Made by a program: the position numbers and the translations under genes | Assembly (NCBI RefSeq): GCF_029263665.1 | Contig: NZ_JAJUFQ010000004.1 | Coordinates: 1-64,000 of the forward strand | Origin: Halomonas sp. | GTDB lineage: Bacteria; Pseudomonadota; Gammaproteobacteria; Pseudomonadales; Halomonadaceae | DNA: 64,000 nt | Reading direction: 5' to 3' | Notes under the pieces: model-generated | What the model saw: the letters and a program-made list of their open reading frames with translations, nothing else | Database searches by the model: none | Told to the model about the DNA's origin: nothing | Shown: in pieces, positions 19,896 to 29,664 of the stretch | Layout: every line of letters begins with the position of its first letter | Position numbering within the stretch: the first letter of the stretch is position 1

Positions 19896-20549
19896 TCAAT
19901 TTCCCAGCAAATAGTCGATCAGCTCGGGAAAGCCATCGACGACTTGCCGGGGATGACTGGCTTCAAGCCGATCACGAGCATGCACTCCGTAGGTGACAGC
20001 AATGCGATCCATGTTCAAGGCCCGAGCCATTTCCATGTCATATTCGGTATCACCGATCATCACAGCACGCTCAACGCCGACACCAAGTTCTGCCAACAAC
20101 TCCTGCAGCATTTGAGGATGAGGTTTGGAGCGCGTTTCATCGGCCGTACGGCTGGCTGCAAAGATATGGCCAGTACCGGTTTCACGGAACGCCCGATCAA
20201 GCCCTCTCCGGCTCTTGCCCGTAGCTACGGCCAAACGCGTGCCCGGCCTTGCAGCTAGGCGGTCAATTCCGGCCATGACGCCGGGATAAAAGGTCATGGG
20301 CGTGGTATCGCCCTGAACGAAATGATAGGCATAACGGGTCTTGAGGTGATCAGCCTGCTCGGCTCCAATCCCGGGACACAGAGTCTCGATTGCTTCGGGC
20401 AACCCCAAACCGATGATATTGCGTATCGCCTCCACCTCAAGCTCTCCCCATTCCGCTTCGCGGGCTGCTACCTGCATGCTGCCCACAATACGGCCGATGG
20501 AGTCCATCAGGGTTCCGTCCCAGTCGAAGATGATCAGATCATATGGCAA
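19896..20549 (-). CDS. HAD-superfamily phosphatase, Gph/YjjG-like
   Basis: 217 residues. Motif I FDWDGTLMDS, motif II AVATGKSRRGL, motif III lysine KPHPQML and motif IV MIGDTEYDMEMARAL, with an alpha-helical C1 cap between I and II. The order rluC-HAD-sppA is conserved in many gammaproteobacteria. The substrate is not predictable from sequence; phosphoglycolate or another sugar phosphate is plausible. Confidence 0.9.
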   Translation of the reverse strand: MPYDLIIFDWDGTLMDSIGRIVGSMQVAAREAEWGELEVEAIRNIIGLGLPEAIETLCPGIGAEQADHLKTRYAYHFVQGDTTPMTFYPGVMAGIDRLAARPGTRLAVATGKSRRGLDRAFRETGTGHIFAASRTADETRSKPHPQMLQELLAELGVGVERAVMIGDTEYDMEMARALNMDRIAVTYGVHARDRLEASHPRQVVDGFPELIDYLLGN

Positions 20550-20624
20550 TACACAGTCCCCCTGACACCATGGATGGATGGGAAGCCGCTCATTCTGCCA
20601 CTGCAGGCCTCAGCCATGCCACCA

Positions 20625-20680
20625 CAACTGCGCCACTAGAAACTGCGTCACTACAGCTGTAGCACTAGCTGTAGCACTGC
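20625..20680. repeat. Degenerate about 14 bp tandem units upstream of the HAD gene
   Basis: aactgcgccactag, aaactgcgtcactac, agctgtagcactag and ctgtagcactgc follow each other, with a shared CTGYGNCACTA core. They lie in the 180 bp gap between the HAD and OsmC-fusion genes. Confidence 0.6.
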
Positions 20681-20729
20681 ATTGTGCATTACCAATTATG
20701 CGGCACAGCCCATAAGGGCAGGACGAGCG

Positions 20730-21989
20730 CTAGTCACCAAGTCGAGTCACTACCTGGGCGTTTGCCTCCAGCGTCCGATGAACCGGGCAGCGATCGGCAA
20801 TGGACAGAAGTGCATCACGCTGCTCAGCGCTGAGATCTCCTGTCAGGTACAGGACACGCTCGAAGCGATCGATCTGCTTGGCATCATGATTGGAGCAATC
20901 CTGGCAATCCTCGGCATGCACTCGTCCATGGGAGACATCGACAGCCACATCGACAAGCGGGAATTTCTTGCGCCGAGCATAGCTACGCACCGTCATCGAC
21001 GTGCAGGCCCCAAGGGCAGCGGCCAATAGCTGGTAGGGGGTAAGTCCAAGGTTCGTACCACCGAACGACTCGGGTTCGTCGGCTCGCAAATAGTGAACAC
21101 CTGAAACAATGTCCTGGAGAAAGCCGTCAGGGTCCGCCTCATGGATGCGAGTGATCCCTTCCGGAGCTTCAGGTGGAGGTGTCGGAGCCACAAGCCCCAG
21201 ATAGCGCGATGACCAACTGGCAATCACCTTTGCGGCGTACTCGGCATCTTCAGCCCGAGTCAATAAATGATCGGCATCATCCAGCGAGACAAAACTGCGC
21301 GGATGGCGAGCAGCCGTAAATATGTCAGTCGCATTATCGATACCTACCACCTCATCTCGGGGGGCATGCAGAATCAGGAGCGCTCGTCCCAAGGTTGCAA
21401 TGCGCTGACGTTGCTGCTGCCCTCTTACATCCTCAAGAAAGCTGCGACGGATGGTGAACGGCCGCCCGGCCAAGGTGAGCTGGGCCTCTCCCTGATGCTC
21501 AATGGCATCAATGCTCGAATCAAAGTTATGCAGTACATGTGCTGGATCGTATGGCGCCCCAATGGTCGCCACCGCCTTGACAGAGGGAAGACGAGTGGCT
21601 GCTGCAATCACCGCTGCACCACCGAGCGAGTGTCCAATCAACAATGCAGGAGCCTGACCACGCTGCTCAAGAAAAGCAGCGGCAGCCGTCAGGTCATCGA
21701 CATTGGAAGTGAAATCCGTGTTGGCAAACTCACCCTGCGAGTGTCCCAGGCCGGTAAAGTCGAAGCGCAGCACTGCCACGCCCCGTTCCACCAGGCGCTC
21801 GGATATGCGTCGAGCTGCCAGAATATCCTTGCTGCAGGTAAAGCAGTGGGCAAAAACTGCGACTGCCTGCGGCTTGCCCGCAGCAGGACGGTCAAAACGC
21901 GCCGCCAGCATATTGCCACTGTGCCCGGGGAACTGCTCCTTCTCACTGATCATACGCACGATAGGACGCCTCTTCTCTGTCATTGCCAT
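20730..21989 (-). CDS. Alpha/beta hydrolase-OsmC fusion protein
   Basis: 419 residues in two parts. Residues about 15-255 are an alpha/beta hydrolase with HCFTCSKD, DFTGLGHSQGEF, nucleophile LIGHSLGG and a late histidine in DDADHLL. Residues about 280-415 are an OsmC domain with the two reactive cysteines in ALGACTSMT and RCPVHRTL. OsmC domains reduce organic hydroperoxides with thiols; the hydrolase part may release or process the lipid substrate (inference). The same fusion is known in other proteobacteria. MAMTEKRR could also start at the third residue. It is inserted in the usual rluC-HAD-sppA block. Confidence 0.9.
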   Translation of the reverse strand: MAMTEKRRPIVRMISEKEQFPGHSGNMLAARFDRPAAGKPQAVAVFAHCFTCSKDILAARRISERLVERGVAVLRFDFTGLGHSQGEFANTDFTSNVDDLTAAAAFLEQRGQAPALLIGHSLGGAAVIAAATRLPSVKAVATIGAPYDPAHVLHNFDSSIDAIEHQGEAQLTLAGRPFTIRRSFLEDVRGQQQRQRIATLGRALLILHAPRDEVVGIDNATDIFTAARHPRSFVSLDDADHLLTRAEDAEYAAKVIASWSSRYLGLVAPTPPPEAPEGITRIHEADPDGFLQDIVSGVHYLRADEPESFGGTNLGLTPYQLLAAALGACTSMTVRSYARRKKFPLVDVAVDVSHGRVHAEDCQDCSNHDAKQIDRFERVLYLTGDLSAEQRDALLSIADRCPVHRTLEANAQVVTRLGD

Positions 21990-22045
21990 GTCGTCATTGC
22001 TAGGTCGTCATTACTGCGCCACCATTACAGCAGCGTCATTACCGC
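21987..22045. repeat. Degenerate about 15 bp tandem units at the 5' end of the OsmC-fusion gene
   Basis: atgtcgtcattgct, aggtcgtcattactgc, gccaccattacagca and gcgtcattaccgca share a GTCATTAC core. The first unit includes the start codon region of the fusion gene. Confidence 0.55.
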
Positions 22046-22152
22046 ACCTGCTGCATGCGCAAACCTGGCAGAGTAGAGTTACCTATCAGCCCTTCTGCCA
22101 CAAGTCAGAAAGGACCATACTAGTGACCAGAACCCTCTGAATATAATGAGGC

Positions 22153-22689
22153 TTACCACCAGTGCATCGGATAACGACGATGACGAGCCAGATTATTGAC
22201 CAGCACAGCGACAAGCAGCAGTAATGCACAACCAACACCTACCGGCATCAATGCATATGTCCACCCCAGATCATGCACTTCACTGGCACCTATCACCGCA
22301 ATCAATGCCGTCGCACCTCCCGGCGGATGCAAGGTATGCGTCAACTGCATGACCAGAATGGATGTCGATACCGCCATCGCCGCAGCCAACCAGGTATCCC
22401 CTAGCCACTGCCAACTAAGCACCCCTACCAGCGCCGAAAGCATATTCCCACCGAGCACATTGCGCGGCTGGGCCAGAGGGCTTTCCGGTGCAGCATAGAG
22501 CAGGACGGAAGTCGCCCCGAATGAGCCAATCATCAGCAATGTATGGGTAATCAGCCACTCGTCAATCAACCAGCCGACTCCGGCCATACCCGCAAAAGCA
22601 CCAAACCACGACCACAACATATCGCGCCAGCATCGGCGCCGATGCGCGGCTTCGTTGCCACGCATTTTCCAGAGATAAGCCTTTACCAT
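22153..22689 (-). CDS. HPP family membrane protein
   Basis: 178 residues with four hydrophobic segments. The family motif LTHTLHPPGGATALIAVIGA is present (around residue 125). HPP proteins are small integral membrane proteins; a cyanobacterial member is linked to nitrite transport, but most have no assigned function. The N-terminus is basic (KMRGNEAAHRRRCWRD). It lies between the OsmC fusion and rluC, on the same strand, with gaps over 130 bp each side. Confidence 0.85.
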   Translation of the reverse strand: MVKAYLWKMRGNEAAHRRRCWRDMLWSWFGAFAGMAGVGWLIDEWLITHTLLMIGSFGATSVLLYAAPESPLAQPRNVLGGNMLSALVGVLSWQWLGDTWLAAAMAVSTSILVMQLTHTLHPPGGATALIAVIGASEVHDLGWTYALMPVGVGCALLLLVAVLVNNLARHRRYPMHWW

Positions 22690-22826
22690 GACCTACTGAG
22701 TCTCCACCATTGAAGGCGGCATACTGTCTCAAAGCCCATAAGCATGAGAGAAATGATCTTTTTTTATGGACTTATATCCTACGACCGACCAGCCCCCCTC
22801 GCCCAGCCGGGCCAATGACACCGGAG

Positions 22827-23771
22827 TCAGCGGCTCCGAGCCTTTTCAAGCACTGCTTCCATGGCAGGTTCCAGGGGGGCACGAATCCTGACCGGCTTTC
22901 CGCTGGAAGGCTCAGGAAACGTCAAGGCCGCTGCGTGCAGGAACAAGCGATCCAGCCCTAGCTCACGCGCCAGTTTTTCGCCTTCTCTGGTGCCGTACTT
23001 GTCATCTCCCAATAGCGCATGCCCCGCATGGGCAGCATGGACACGTATCTGATGGGTTCGTCCAGTAATGGGCTCAGCCTCGACCAACGTGGCTCCAGCA
23101 AAAGCTTCGCGCACGGCAAAGCGAGTACGCGCCACCTTGCCGGCAGCATCGACCCGCACCCGGCGCTCTCCATTCCCTGCGTCATAGCGATCCAAGCGAG
23201 CACTGACAAAGTCCCGTCGTGCTGGCCACCTGCCAGTTACCAAAGCAAGGTATTGCTTAGTCATCTCATGGCGCTTGAGAGCCGTATTAAGTGTCAGCAG
23301 CGCAGGACGGGACTTGGCCAACAGCAAGCAACCGGAGGTATCCCGATCGAGACGGTGTACCAATTCAAGGAAGTCGAGATCTTCCCGCACCTGCCGCAAT
23401 GCCTCGATCAGGCCGATCTTGACTCCACTGCCGCCGTGTACGGCAAGACCTGAAGGCTTGTTCATCACCAGCCAGTCGGGACCTTCGAGCAATACGCTGC
23501 CAGCCAGCAGATTACGCAGGTTGTCACTGACTTCACGCACGGCTTCCCGAGGTGCAAGCCTGAGAGGAGGAACACGCACCACATCACCTAGCTGCAAGCG
23601 GTACTCGGCCTTGACCCGTTTCTTGTTGACCCGCACCTCACCTTTACGCACGATGCGATACACCAATGAACGCGGCACACCTTTCAATCGGGCCATCAGG
23701 AAATTATCGACACGCTGGCCAACCTGCCCTTCAGTGACTTCCACCCACTGTACTTCTCTGCCTTCGGCCAC
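22827..23771 (-). CDS. rluC: 23S rRNA pseudouridine synthase RluC
   Basis: The track ORF runs to 23966, but a GTG at 23771 with GGAG 8-9 bases upstream gives 314 residues and the normal family start (EGREVQWVEVTEGQVGQRVDNFL). An S4 domain (VRKGEVRVNKKRVKAEYRLQLGD) is followed by the RluA-type catalytic domain with the nucleophilic aspartate in LVHRLDRDTSGCLL. RluC modifies U955, U2504 and U2580 of 23S rRNA by E. coli numbering. It is divergent from rne, as in E. coli. Confidence 0.93.
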   Translation of the reverse strand: MAEGREVQWVEVTEGQVGQRVDNFLMARLKGVPRSLVYRIVRKGEVRVNKKRVKAEYRLQLGDVVRVPPLRLAPREAVREVSDNLRNLLAGSVLLEGPDWLVMNKPSGLAVHGGSGVKIGLIEALRQVREDLDFLELVHRLDRDTSGCLLLAKSRPALLTLNTALKRHEMTKQYLALVTGRWPARRDFVSARLDRYDAGNGERRVRVDAAGKVARTRFAVREAFAGATLVEAEPITGRTHQIRVHAAHAGHALLGDDKYGTREGEKLARELGLDRLFLHAAALTFPEPSSGKPVRIRAPLEPAMEAVLEKARSR

Positions 23772-24022
23772 GATAAATACTCCACGTTCTATTAAACCAC
23801 CTCGCCAAATGCATATAGCAGACTGCGTTCCCGTCGTGTCACTTGCTGGAATCTGTGAACACGTTGCCGAATTAAGCAGGCTACCAACACGCGCAACGCC
23901 GTGATGGGTACGTGCCGACAGTTGATCACAACTTCCTTTGCAACCCGGACATGAAACAACAGCCAAGCAGGGATTGCCCTGCCGACGGCGGAAGGCGGCA
24001 TTCTAGCTCAGTGTGCCGCTAA

Positions 24023-24051
24023 TTGCTGGCCTTTGGCATTGCTGTTATATT
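24023..24051 (+). promoter_or_regulatory. Candidate sigma70 promoter of rne
   Basis: TTGCTG (24023-24028), 17-base spacer, TATATT (24046-24051). A start near 24058 would give a leader of about 600 bases. Seen by eye only. Confidence 0.5.
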
Positions 24052-24130
24052 GCTTTTTCGCTCCTCAGATTCAATCTGGTCAATAGAAGCGCCTGCCCGA
24101 CAGACATGCAGGCCTGAGCGAACGCCTAGT

Positions 24131-24258
24131 GACGAAGCACTTAGAGAAAGCAATGGCACTTAGAGAAAATTGTGCTGAGAAACAATACCTAGACGAAATG
24201 GTTTCTAGATAAGTCCGTGCTTAGATGAAACAGTACTAGCAAGCTTCTCTAGAGAAAT
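24131..24258. repeat. Six to seven degenerate CTTAGAGAAA-like units in the rne leader
   Basis: Copies such as gcacttagagaaa (twice), gtgctgagaaac, cctagacgaaat, ttctagataag, gcttagatgaaac and tctctagagaaat are spaced 14-27 bases apart. They occur in the region that would be the transcribed leader of rne. Confidence 0.6.
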
Positions 24259-24654
24259 ATGGGCAGTGAGCCCCGGGTTCGGATTCTCACTGCCATGAAG
24301 AATTAAAACGTAACAACACATGCTCGACGTCAGCCGCCATCCCAACAGAAGCGCCCGACGTCGAGAGACGTATAACACCGTGCCGGAGAACCGGCGTCGG
24401 TGAATCGATGAATGCCAGGTGTTGGCGGTGATGGCAGGACCGGATGGGCAGAAGATCCCACCGAGACACGTCCTCCCTCCGCCCCGTACTCAACATGATC
24501 ATGCCGCGCCATGCCCCGCATCACTGCTGGCATGTAACGGCCGGGCGCAGTCCTCGCATCCGCGACATGCGCTGAGCACAAGCACGCAGCACCCAGCGGT
24601 TCGCCAACGCCTCGTCCATGGGCGCTCTCCGGCGCGTCCATATTGCGAGACAAC

Positions 24655-27600
24655 ATGAAACGGATGCTCATCAACGCGACTCAGCCCGAAGAGCTGCGCG
24701 TCGCACTGGTCGATGGACAACGCCTCTACGATCTGGACATCGAATCCGGTGCCCGAGAACAGAAAAAAGCCAATATTTACCGCGGAAAGATCACTCGCGT
24801 AGAACCCTCCCTCGAAGCCGCCTTCGTCGACTTTGGTGCTGAACGCCACGGCTTCCTGCCCCTCAAGGAAGTGGCGCGCGAATACTTCCTCAAGGACCCG
24901 TCTGGCCGCCCCAGCATCAAAGAAGTCCTCAAGGAAGGCCAGGAAGTCATCGTTCAGGTTGATAAGGAAGAGCGAGGCAACAAGGGGGCCGCGCTGACGA
25001 CCTTCATCAGCCTTGCAGGTCGCTTCCTTGTTCTGATGCCTAACAACCCTCGCGCGGGAGGAATTTCACGTCGCATCGAGGGCGAAGAGCGCAGCCAGCT
25101 CAAGGAAGCCATGGGTCAGCTGACGGTCCCTGACAAGATGGGACTGATCGTGCGTACTGCTGGCATCGGGCGCTCGCCGGAAGAATTGCAGTGGGATCTG
25201 GATTATCTGGTGCAGGTATGGGAGTCGATCACCGAAGAAGCCGGCAAGCGCTCTGCCCCCTTCCTCATCTACCGTGAATCCAATGTCATCATCCGCGCCA
25301 TGCGCGACTATCTGCGCCAGGACATTGGCGAGGTGCTGATCGACAGCCCTGAGGTACATCAGGAGGCCTTGGGCTTCATCCGCCAGGTCATGCCGTCCTA
25401 TCAGCAAAAGATCAAGCTCTACGCTGATGAAGTCCCGCTTTTCTCACGCTTCCAGATCGAGTCACAAATCGAGACGGCTTACGAGCGTGAAGTGAAGCTA
25501 CCGTCTGGTGGCTCCATTGTCATCGACCACACTGAAGCCCTGGTTTCCATCGACATCAACTCTGCACGAGCGACTCGTGGCAGCGATATCGAGGAGACCG
25601 CCCTGCAGACCAACCTGGAAGCGGCGGACGAAATTGCTCGCCAATTGCGTCTGCGTGACATCGGTGGCCTGGTAGTCATCGACTTCATCGACATGGGGCC
25701 ATCACGCAATCAGCGCGAAGTGGAAAACCGAGCGCGTGATGCTCTCAAGCTTGACCGTGCCCGGGTACAGATCGGTCGCATTTCCCGCTTCGGCCTGATG
25801 GAAATGTCACGCCAGCGACTGCGCCCGTCCCTTGGTGAGACCAGTGGCGTCGTCTGCCCCCGCTGCGATGGCCAGGGTACTATCCGAGACGTGCGTTCCC
25901 TGTCACTGTCGATCATGCGACTGATCGAAGAAGAAGCGATGAAAGAGCGTAGTGCTCAGATTCGTGCCATCTTGCCGGTCCCCGTGGCCACCTACCTGCT
26001 CAATGAGAAACGTGCAGTATTGGCAGACATCGAACGCCGTCAAGGTGTGCGCTTGGTAGTGCTGCCCAACCCCGAAATGGATACGCCTCACTACGATGTT
26101 CAGCGTCTGCGTGACGATCATGTGGATGAGGAAGGTACTGCTCAGGCATCAAGCTTCGAGCTATCAATGGAGACCGAAGTCGGCAAGGAGCCGGAAGCTA
26201 CCTTCGGGAAACCCATACAGCGCACCGAAGCGGCAGTGAAGACCGTGGTCCATCACGAGCCCGCACCGGCTTCCCTGCAGCACCAGGAGTCTGTCGAACG
26301 TCGCGCGACAGCAGCACCTACACCACAGGCCACTGCTGGTGTTCAGAATGCAGGCCTGTTCGGTCGACTAGTGCGTGGCTTCGCCCGATTCCTGGGCAAT
26401 GAAGAACAGCAACAGGCTGTTGGTGATCAGGGACAGCAGTCTCAGGGCCAGGAGACTCAGACACCTGCAAGCCGGGACAACGAAAGCCGGCAGGATAATC
26501 GCCAGCGCAACCGCCGCAGCAGCCAGCAGCGCCAAAGTCGCTCATCATCACGCCAAGACAACCGCAGCGAGAGCCGGCAAAGCCAGGAAAATTCATCCTC
26601 GCAGGATAGTCGTCGCCAGCAGGAGCGTCGTGATAGCGATCGCCGGCAGCAGGACCGTCGACAGGACAGCCGTCGTGATAGCCGCAGCGAAAAGACCGAA
26701 AAGCCTGATGGACGCAGCAGCCGTTCACGTCGCAACCAGGATGACACCCGGACCAGCCAGTCCAGGACGACAGAGAGCCAGGATCGCGAGAGCGTACAGA
26801 AAAGCGAGACGGTAGTGGCGGAGACTTCCAAAGAGTCCAAGCCCAAGCGCACTCGCAACAATCCGCGCAGTCGCACACGCAGCCATGCGATCAACCCAGA
26901 ATCGCTTGCTGAGCAGCAACGCCTGGCTGCCTTGGTTGCAGAAACGCCCGCTGTTGCGGACGAGAGCCAAACCAAAGCACCGGCAGCAGAACCCAAACCG
27001 GCGGAATACAAGAGCGACACCACGGCGAAGGACAGGACCAAGGCTGATACTCAGACCGACAAGGCCAAGGTAGAGGAAAAGGTCGAAGAAAAGATCGAGG
27101 CCACGACCGACATCCGGGCTGACAAGCCCAAGATCGAGGAAAAGGTCGAAGAAAAGGTCGAGGCCACTACCGACGTCCAGGCTGACAAGCCCAAGCTCGA
27201 GAAAAAGGTCGAAGAAAAGGTCGAGGCCACTACCAACACTCAGGCTGACAAGCCCAAGATCGAGGAAAGGGCCCAAGCCACGACCGACGTCCGGGCTGAC
27301 AAGTCCAAGATCGAGGAAAAGGCCCAAGCCACGACCGACATCCGGGCTGACAAGTCCAAGCTCGAGGAAAAGGTCGAAGAAAAGATCGAGGCCACTACCA
27401 ACACCCAAGCTGACAAGCCCAAGGCCGAGGAAAAGGTCGAAGCGACTACTGACGCCCAGGCTGACAAGCCTAAGGTTGAGGAAAAGGTCGAAGCGACTAC
27501 TGACGTCCAGGCCGACAAGCCCAAGACCGAGGTAAAGAGCGAAGCCACTACTGACGCCCAGGCTGACAAGCCCAAGGTTGAGGAAAAGGTCGAAGTGACT

Positions 27601-27894
27601 ACTGGCGCCCAGGCTGACAAGCCCAAGGTTGAGGAAAAGGTCGAAGTGACTACTGGCGCCCAGACTGACAAGCCCAAGGTTGAGGAAAAGGTCGAAGCGA
27701 CTACTGGCGCCCAGACTGACAAGCCCAAGGTTGATCCACAACCCGACGCGCCAGTGACAGAGGCATCTTCTTCCCTGGAAACGGCAGAAACCACGACACA
27801 ATCACGTCGTCGCCGCCGTCGCGCTCATAACGACCCTCGTGAACAACGCCGTCGCGAGCAACAGGTCCAGGCGGGAGATAGCCAGCAGAATTGA
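24655..27894 (+). CDS. rne: Ribonuclease E with a long repetitive C-terminal region
   Basis: The start is ATG 24655 ([17 protein letters not shown]); the four extra residues of the track ORF are not needed. 1079 residues. The N-terminal catalytic half has the S1 domain (about 35-125), the DNase I-like domain with metal aspartates in [14 protein letters not shown] and VVIDFIDMG, and the Zn-link CPRCDGQG near residue 402. The C-terminal half is disordered: an Arg/Gln/Ser-rich RNA-binding stretch (about 600-720), then 13 acidic-basic repeats (about 797-1030), ending [10 protein letters not shown]-like. RNase E starts mRNA decay and processes rRNA and tRNA at the membrane. The scaffold's binding motifs for degradosome partners cannot be assigned. 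Confidence 0.97.
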   Translation: MKRMLINATQPEELRVALVDGQRLYDLDIESGAREQKKANIYRGKITRVEPSLEAAFVDFGAERHGFLPLKEVAREYFLKDPSGRPSIKEVLKEGQEVIVQVDKEERGNKGAALTTFISLAGRFLVLMPNNPRAGGISRRIEGEERSQLKEAMGQLTVPDKMGLIVRTAGIGRSPEELQWDLDYLVQVWESITEEAGKRSAPFLIYRESNVIIRAMRDYLRQDIGEVLIDSPEVHQEALGFIRQVMPSYQQKIKLYADEVPLFSRFQIESQIETAYEREVKLPSGGSIVIDHTEALVSIDINSARATRGSDIEETALQTNLEAADEIARQLRLRDIGGLVVIDFIDMGPSRNQREVENRARDALKLDRARVQIGRISRFGLMEMSRQRLRPSLGETSGVVCPRCDGQGTIRDVRSLSLSIMRLIEEEAMKERSAQIRAILPVPVATYLLNEKRAVLADIERRQGVRLVVLPNPEMDTPHYDVQRLRDDHVDEEGTAQASSFELSMETEVGKEPEATFGKPIQRTEAAVKTVVHHEPAPASLQHQESVERRATAAPTPQATAGVQNAGLFGRLVRGFARFLGNEEQQQAVGDQGQQSQGQETQTPASRDNESRQDNRQRNRRSSQQRQSRSSSRQDNRSESRQSQENSSSQDSRRQQERRDSDRRQQDRRQDSRRDSRSEKTEKPDGRSSRSRRNQDDTRTSQSRTTESQDRESVQKSETVVAETSKESKPKRTRNNPRSRTRSHAINPESLAEQQRLAALVAETPAVADESQTKAPAAEPKPAEYKSDTTAKDRTKADTQTDKAKVEEKVEEKIEATTDIRADKPKIEEKVEEKVEATTDVQADKPKLEKKVEEKVEATTNTQADKPKIEERAQATTDVRADKSKIEEKAQATTDIRADKSKLEEKVEEKIEATTNTQADKPKAEEKVEATTDAQADKPKVEEKVEATTDVQADKPKTEVKSEATTDAQADKPKVEEKVEVTTGAQADKPKVEEKVEVTTGAQTDKPKVEEKVEATTGAQTDKPKVDPQPDAPVTEASSSLETAETTTQSRRRRRRAHNDPREQRRREQQVQAGDSQQN
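27041..27738 (+). repeat. Thirteen in-frame repeats of 51 or 63 bp in rne
   Basis: The protein unit is ATTDxQADKPKxEEKVE (17 residues) or the same with an extra EEKV/IE (21 residues). Thirteen copies run without a break. The three-base phase explains the long false ORFs on the opposite strand. Confidence 0.95.
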
Positions 27895-27910
27895 CGGCTA
27901 CCCTGCTGAA

Positions 27911-27949
27911 ATGCAAAAACCCGCGGTCATTGACCGCGGGTTTTTGCAT
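27911..27949. terminator. Bidirectional terminator between rne and murB
   Basis: CAAAAACCCGCGGTCA-T-TGACCGCGGGTTTTTG is a perfect stem with A-tract and T-tract on both sides. It serves rne (plus) and murB (minus). Confidence 0.95.
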
Positions 27950-27988
27950 TGCGTGACGGCTTTCCTCTTATTGTCTGGAGCATGTATT

Positions 27989-28996
27989 TCAGGCCAGCCT
28001 CGGCTCTCTTTCTAGAGCGATGCCAAAGCGTTGCTCAACCTGCGCAGCCACTTCAGCGGCAACTGTCAGTAATTCTCCAGCGTTACCGCCACCATGATGA
28101 ACCAGGACAAGGGCCTGGCGCTCATGCACCCCGAAATTGCCATGGCGCCAGCCCTTCAGGCCACATTGGTCTATCAGCCAGCCTGCTGCCAGTTTGGTCC
28201 GACCGTTATCCTGGGGGAAATGTGGCATCCCGGGATATTCATCAAGGAGTTGCTCAGCAACATCTGCTGCCACAACAGGATTCTTGAAAAAGCTGCCAGC
28301 ATTACCCAATACTTCGGGATCGGGCAGTTTCTCGCGGCGAACAGCACACACCGCCTCGGCCACTTCCAATGGAGTAGGCTCTGCCGAGACTCTCTGGACC
28401 AGATCACCGTAATCTAGACGCGCCCTGCTCTTTCGGCTGACACGCAGTACCAGGTCAGTGATGATCACGCGACCATCAAGCTCACCCTTGAAGATGCTCT
28501 CGCGATAGCCAAAGCCACAATCAGCAGCCGTCAGCGTCTGCGTCGTGCCATCCTCGACATGCACCAACGTCACAGACTCGAGCAACTCAGCCAGTTCCAC
28601 ACCATAAGCGCCGATGTTCTGTACTGGAGCCGCACCACTGTGGCCCGGGATCAGTGCCAGGTTCTCGGCGCCCCACCAGCCGGCCTGGGCCAGGGACATG
28701 ACCAGGTGGTGCCAGACCACCCCCGCACCGACATGTACCAAGGCATCTTCACCACAGAGCTCCAGCCACCAGTAATTCAACCGCGGGCACATGGTCAGCC
28801 CCGGCAGATATTCAGGTAGAATCAAGTTGCTACCGCCGGACAGAATGGTCAGCTTGTCCTGATGCCCTGCTCCTTGCTGCATCAGTGCAACTATCTGCTC
28901 TCGCTGGGAAACGGTCACGACTCGTTCGGCGCGACAAGGCAAGCCCAAGGTGTTGGCTGACGTCAGGTCGACATCATGCCGTTCAATCGATCTCAC
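27989..28996 (-). CDS. murB: UDP-N-acetylenolpyruvoylglucosamine reductase
   Basis: 335 residues, type I MurB as in E. coli. The FAD-binding domain shows LGGSNLIL-like ILSGGSNLILPE and IPGHSGAAPVQNIGAYGVE; the substrate part shows the catalytic serine in LGNAGSFFKNPVV and CGLKGWRHGNFGVHERQALVLVH. It reduces UDP-GlcNAc-enolpyruvate to UDP-MurNAc with NADPH in the cytoplasm. Its ATG overlaps the stop of the phosphatase gene by ATGA. Confidence 0.96.
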   Translation of the reverse strand: MRSIERHDVDLTSANTLGLPCRAERVVTVSQREQIVALMQQGAGHQDKLTILSGGSNLILPEYLPGLTMCPRLNYWWLELCGEDALVHVGAGVVWHHLVMSLAQAGWWGAENLALIPGHSGAAPVQNIGAYGVELAELLESVTLVHVEDGTTQTLTAADCGFGYRESIFKGELDGRVIITDLVLRVSRKSRARLDYGDLVQRVSAEPTPLEVAEAVCAVRREKLPDPEVLGNAGSFFKNPVVAADVAEQLLDEYPGMPHFPQDNGRTKLAAGWLIDQCGLKGWRHGNFGVHERQALVLVHHGGGNAGELLTVAAEVAAQVEQRFGIALEREPRLA

Positions 28997-29481
28997 CGTG
29001 ATGGCCCCCTTGTGGTTGGCTCCACCAGACGCTGGCGAAGCTCCGCCACAAGACCATCAGCAGCGCTCTCGATCATGGCATAGACACGACCGAACCCTCC
29101 GTCATAGTAGGGATCCGGCACTTCGCCATTAGGCTCTCCTGCAAACGCCATCAATAACGCCACATGAGCCTTGCAGCCTGGCGGTCTGAGGCGCTCGATA
29201 CCCGCCAGGTTGTCATCATCCATCGCCAGCATGTAGTCGAAGCGCTCAAAATCGCTGTCTGCCAGTTGGCGTCCACGCAAGCGTGATATATCAATACCCC
29301 GCACGCGGGCCTCCTTCTGTGCCCGAAGATCAGGTGCAGAACCTACATGCCAGGCACCTGTGCCACAGGAGTCCACTTCAACCTGATCCGCCAGGCCCGC
29401 AACCTCGAGCTTGTGACGCAGCACTCCTTCAGCCGTAGGTGAGCGGCAGATATTGCCTAAGCAAACGAATAGTACGCGCAT
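28993..29481 (-). CDS. Low molecular weight protein-tyrosine phosphatase
   Basis: 162 residues. The N-terminal P-loop VCLGNICRSPTAEGVL holds the CX5RS active site and the general acid lies in VPDPYYDGG. This family dephosphorylates phosphotyrosine, e.g. the Wzc tyrosine kinases, but no wzc is near. It lies between kdsB and murB, the conserved place in pseudomonads and halomonads, so its role may be tied to envelope synthesis. Confidence 0.93.
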   Translation of the reverse strand: MRVLFVCLGNICRSPTAEGVLRHKLEVAGLADQVEVDSCGTGAWHVGSAPDLRAQKEARVRGIDISRLRGRQLADSDFERFDYMLAMDDDNLAGIERLRPPGCKAHVALLMAFAGEPNGEVPDPYYDGGFGRVYAMIESAADGLVAELRQRLVEPTTRGPSR

Positions 29482-29664
29482 CCCATACCTCTATCCTGAC
29501 GCGATGTCTCTGGTGACGATACTTTCAAAAGGCATGCTTGAAGGACGCGCTTGCGCTGGGCCCACTATTGAAGCACCGCATTTTTGAAGAGTGTGCACCC
29601 CCTCCTTATACGGCGCACCCACAGACTGCATGCCCTCATACTGCAAAATCCTATTCTGCAAAAA

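Larger units (their letters stand above)
23772..24654. promoter_or_regulatory. rluC-rne intergenic region with long rne leader
   Basis: 883 bp without a convincing gene. It contains a candidate rne promoter (24023-24051), a patch of degenerate repeats (24131-24258) and hairpin-forming sequence at 24320-24390. One arm pair is CTCGACGTC/GACGTCGAG and a second, smaller hairpin is GCCGG-AGAA-CCGGC. In E. coli the rne 5'UTR (about 360 bases) binds RNase E for autoregulation; a similar role here is inferred. Track ORFs at 24287-24849 are shadows. Confidence 0.65.

Noticed and set aside
26457-26710. Arg/Gln/Ser-rich stretch in rne as a possible frameshift
   Set aside because: The frame continues into a normal C-terminal tail and such regions are usual in the RNase E scaffold.
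26725-27801. Large reverse-strand ORFs opposite the rne repeat region (358 and 184 residues)
   Set aside because: They are made by the three-base phased repeats of rne and have no start signal or family pattern.
29538-29664. Repeated actgca/ctgcaaaa words between kdsB and the phosphatase gene
   Set aside because: Too short and irregular to call a repeat; no ORF or hairpin with a T-run.
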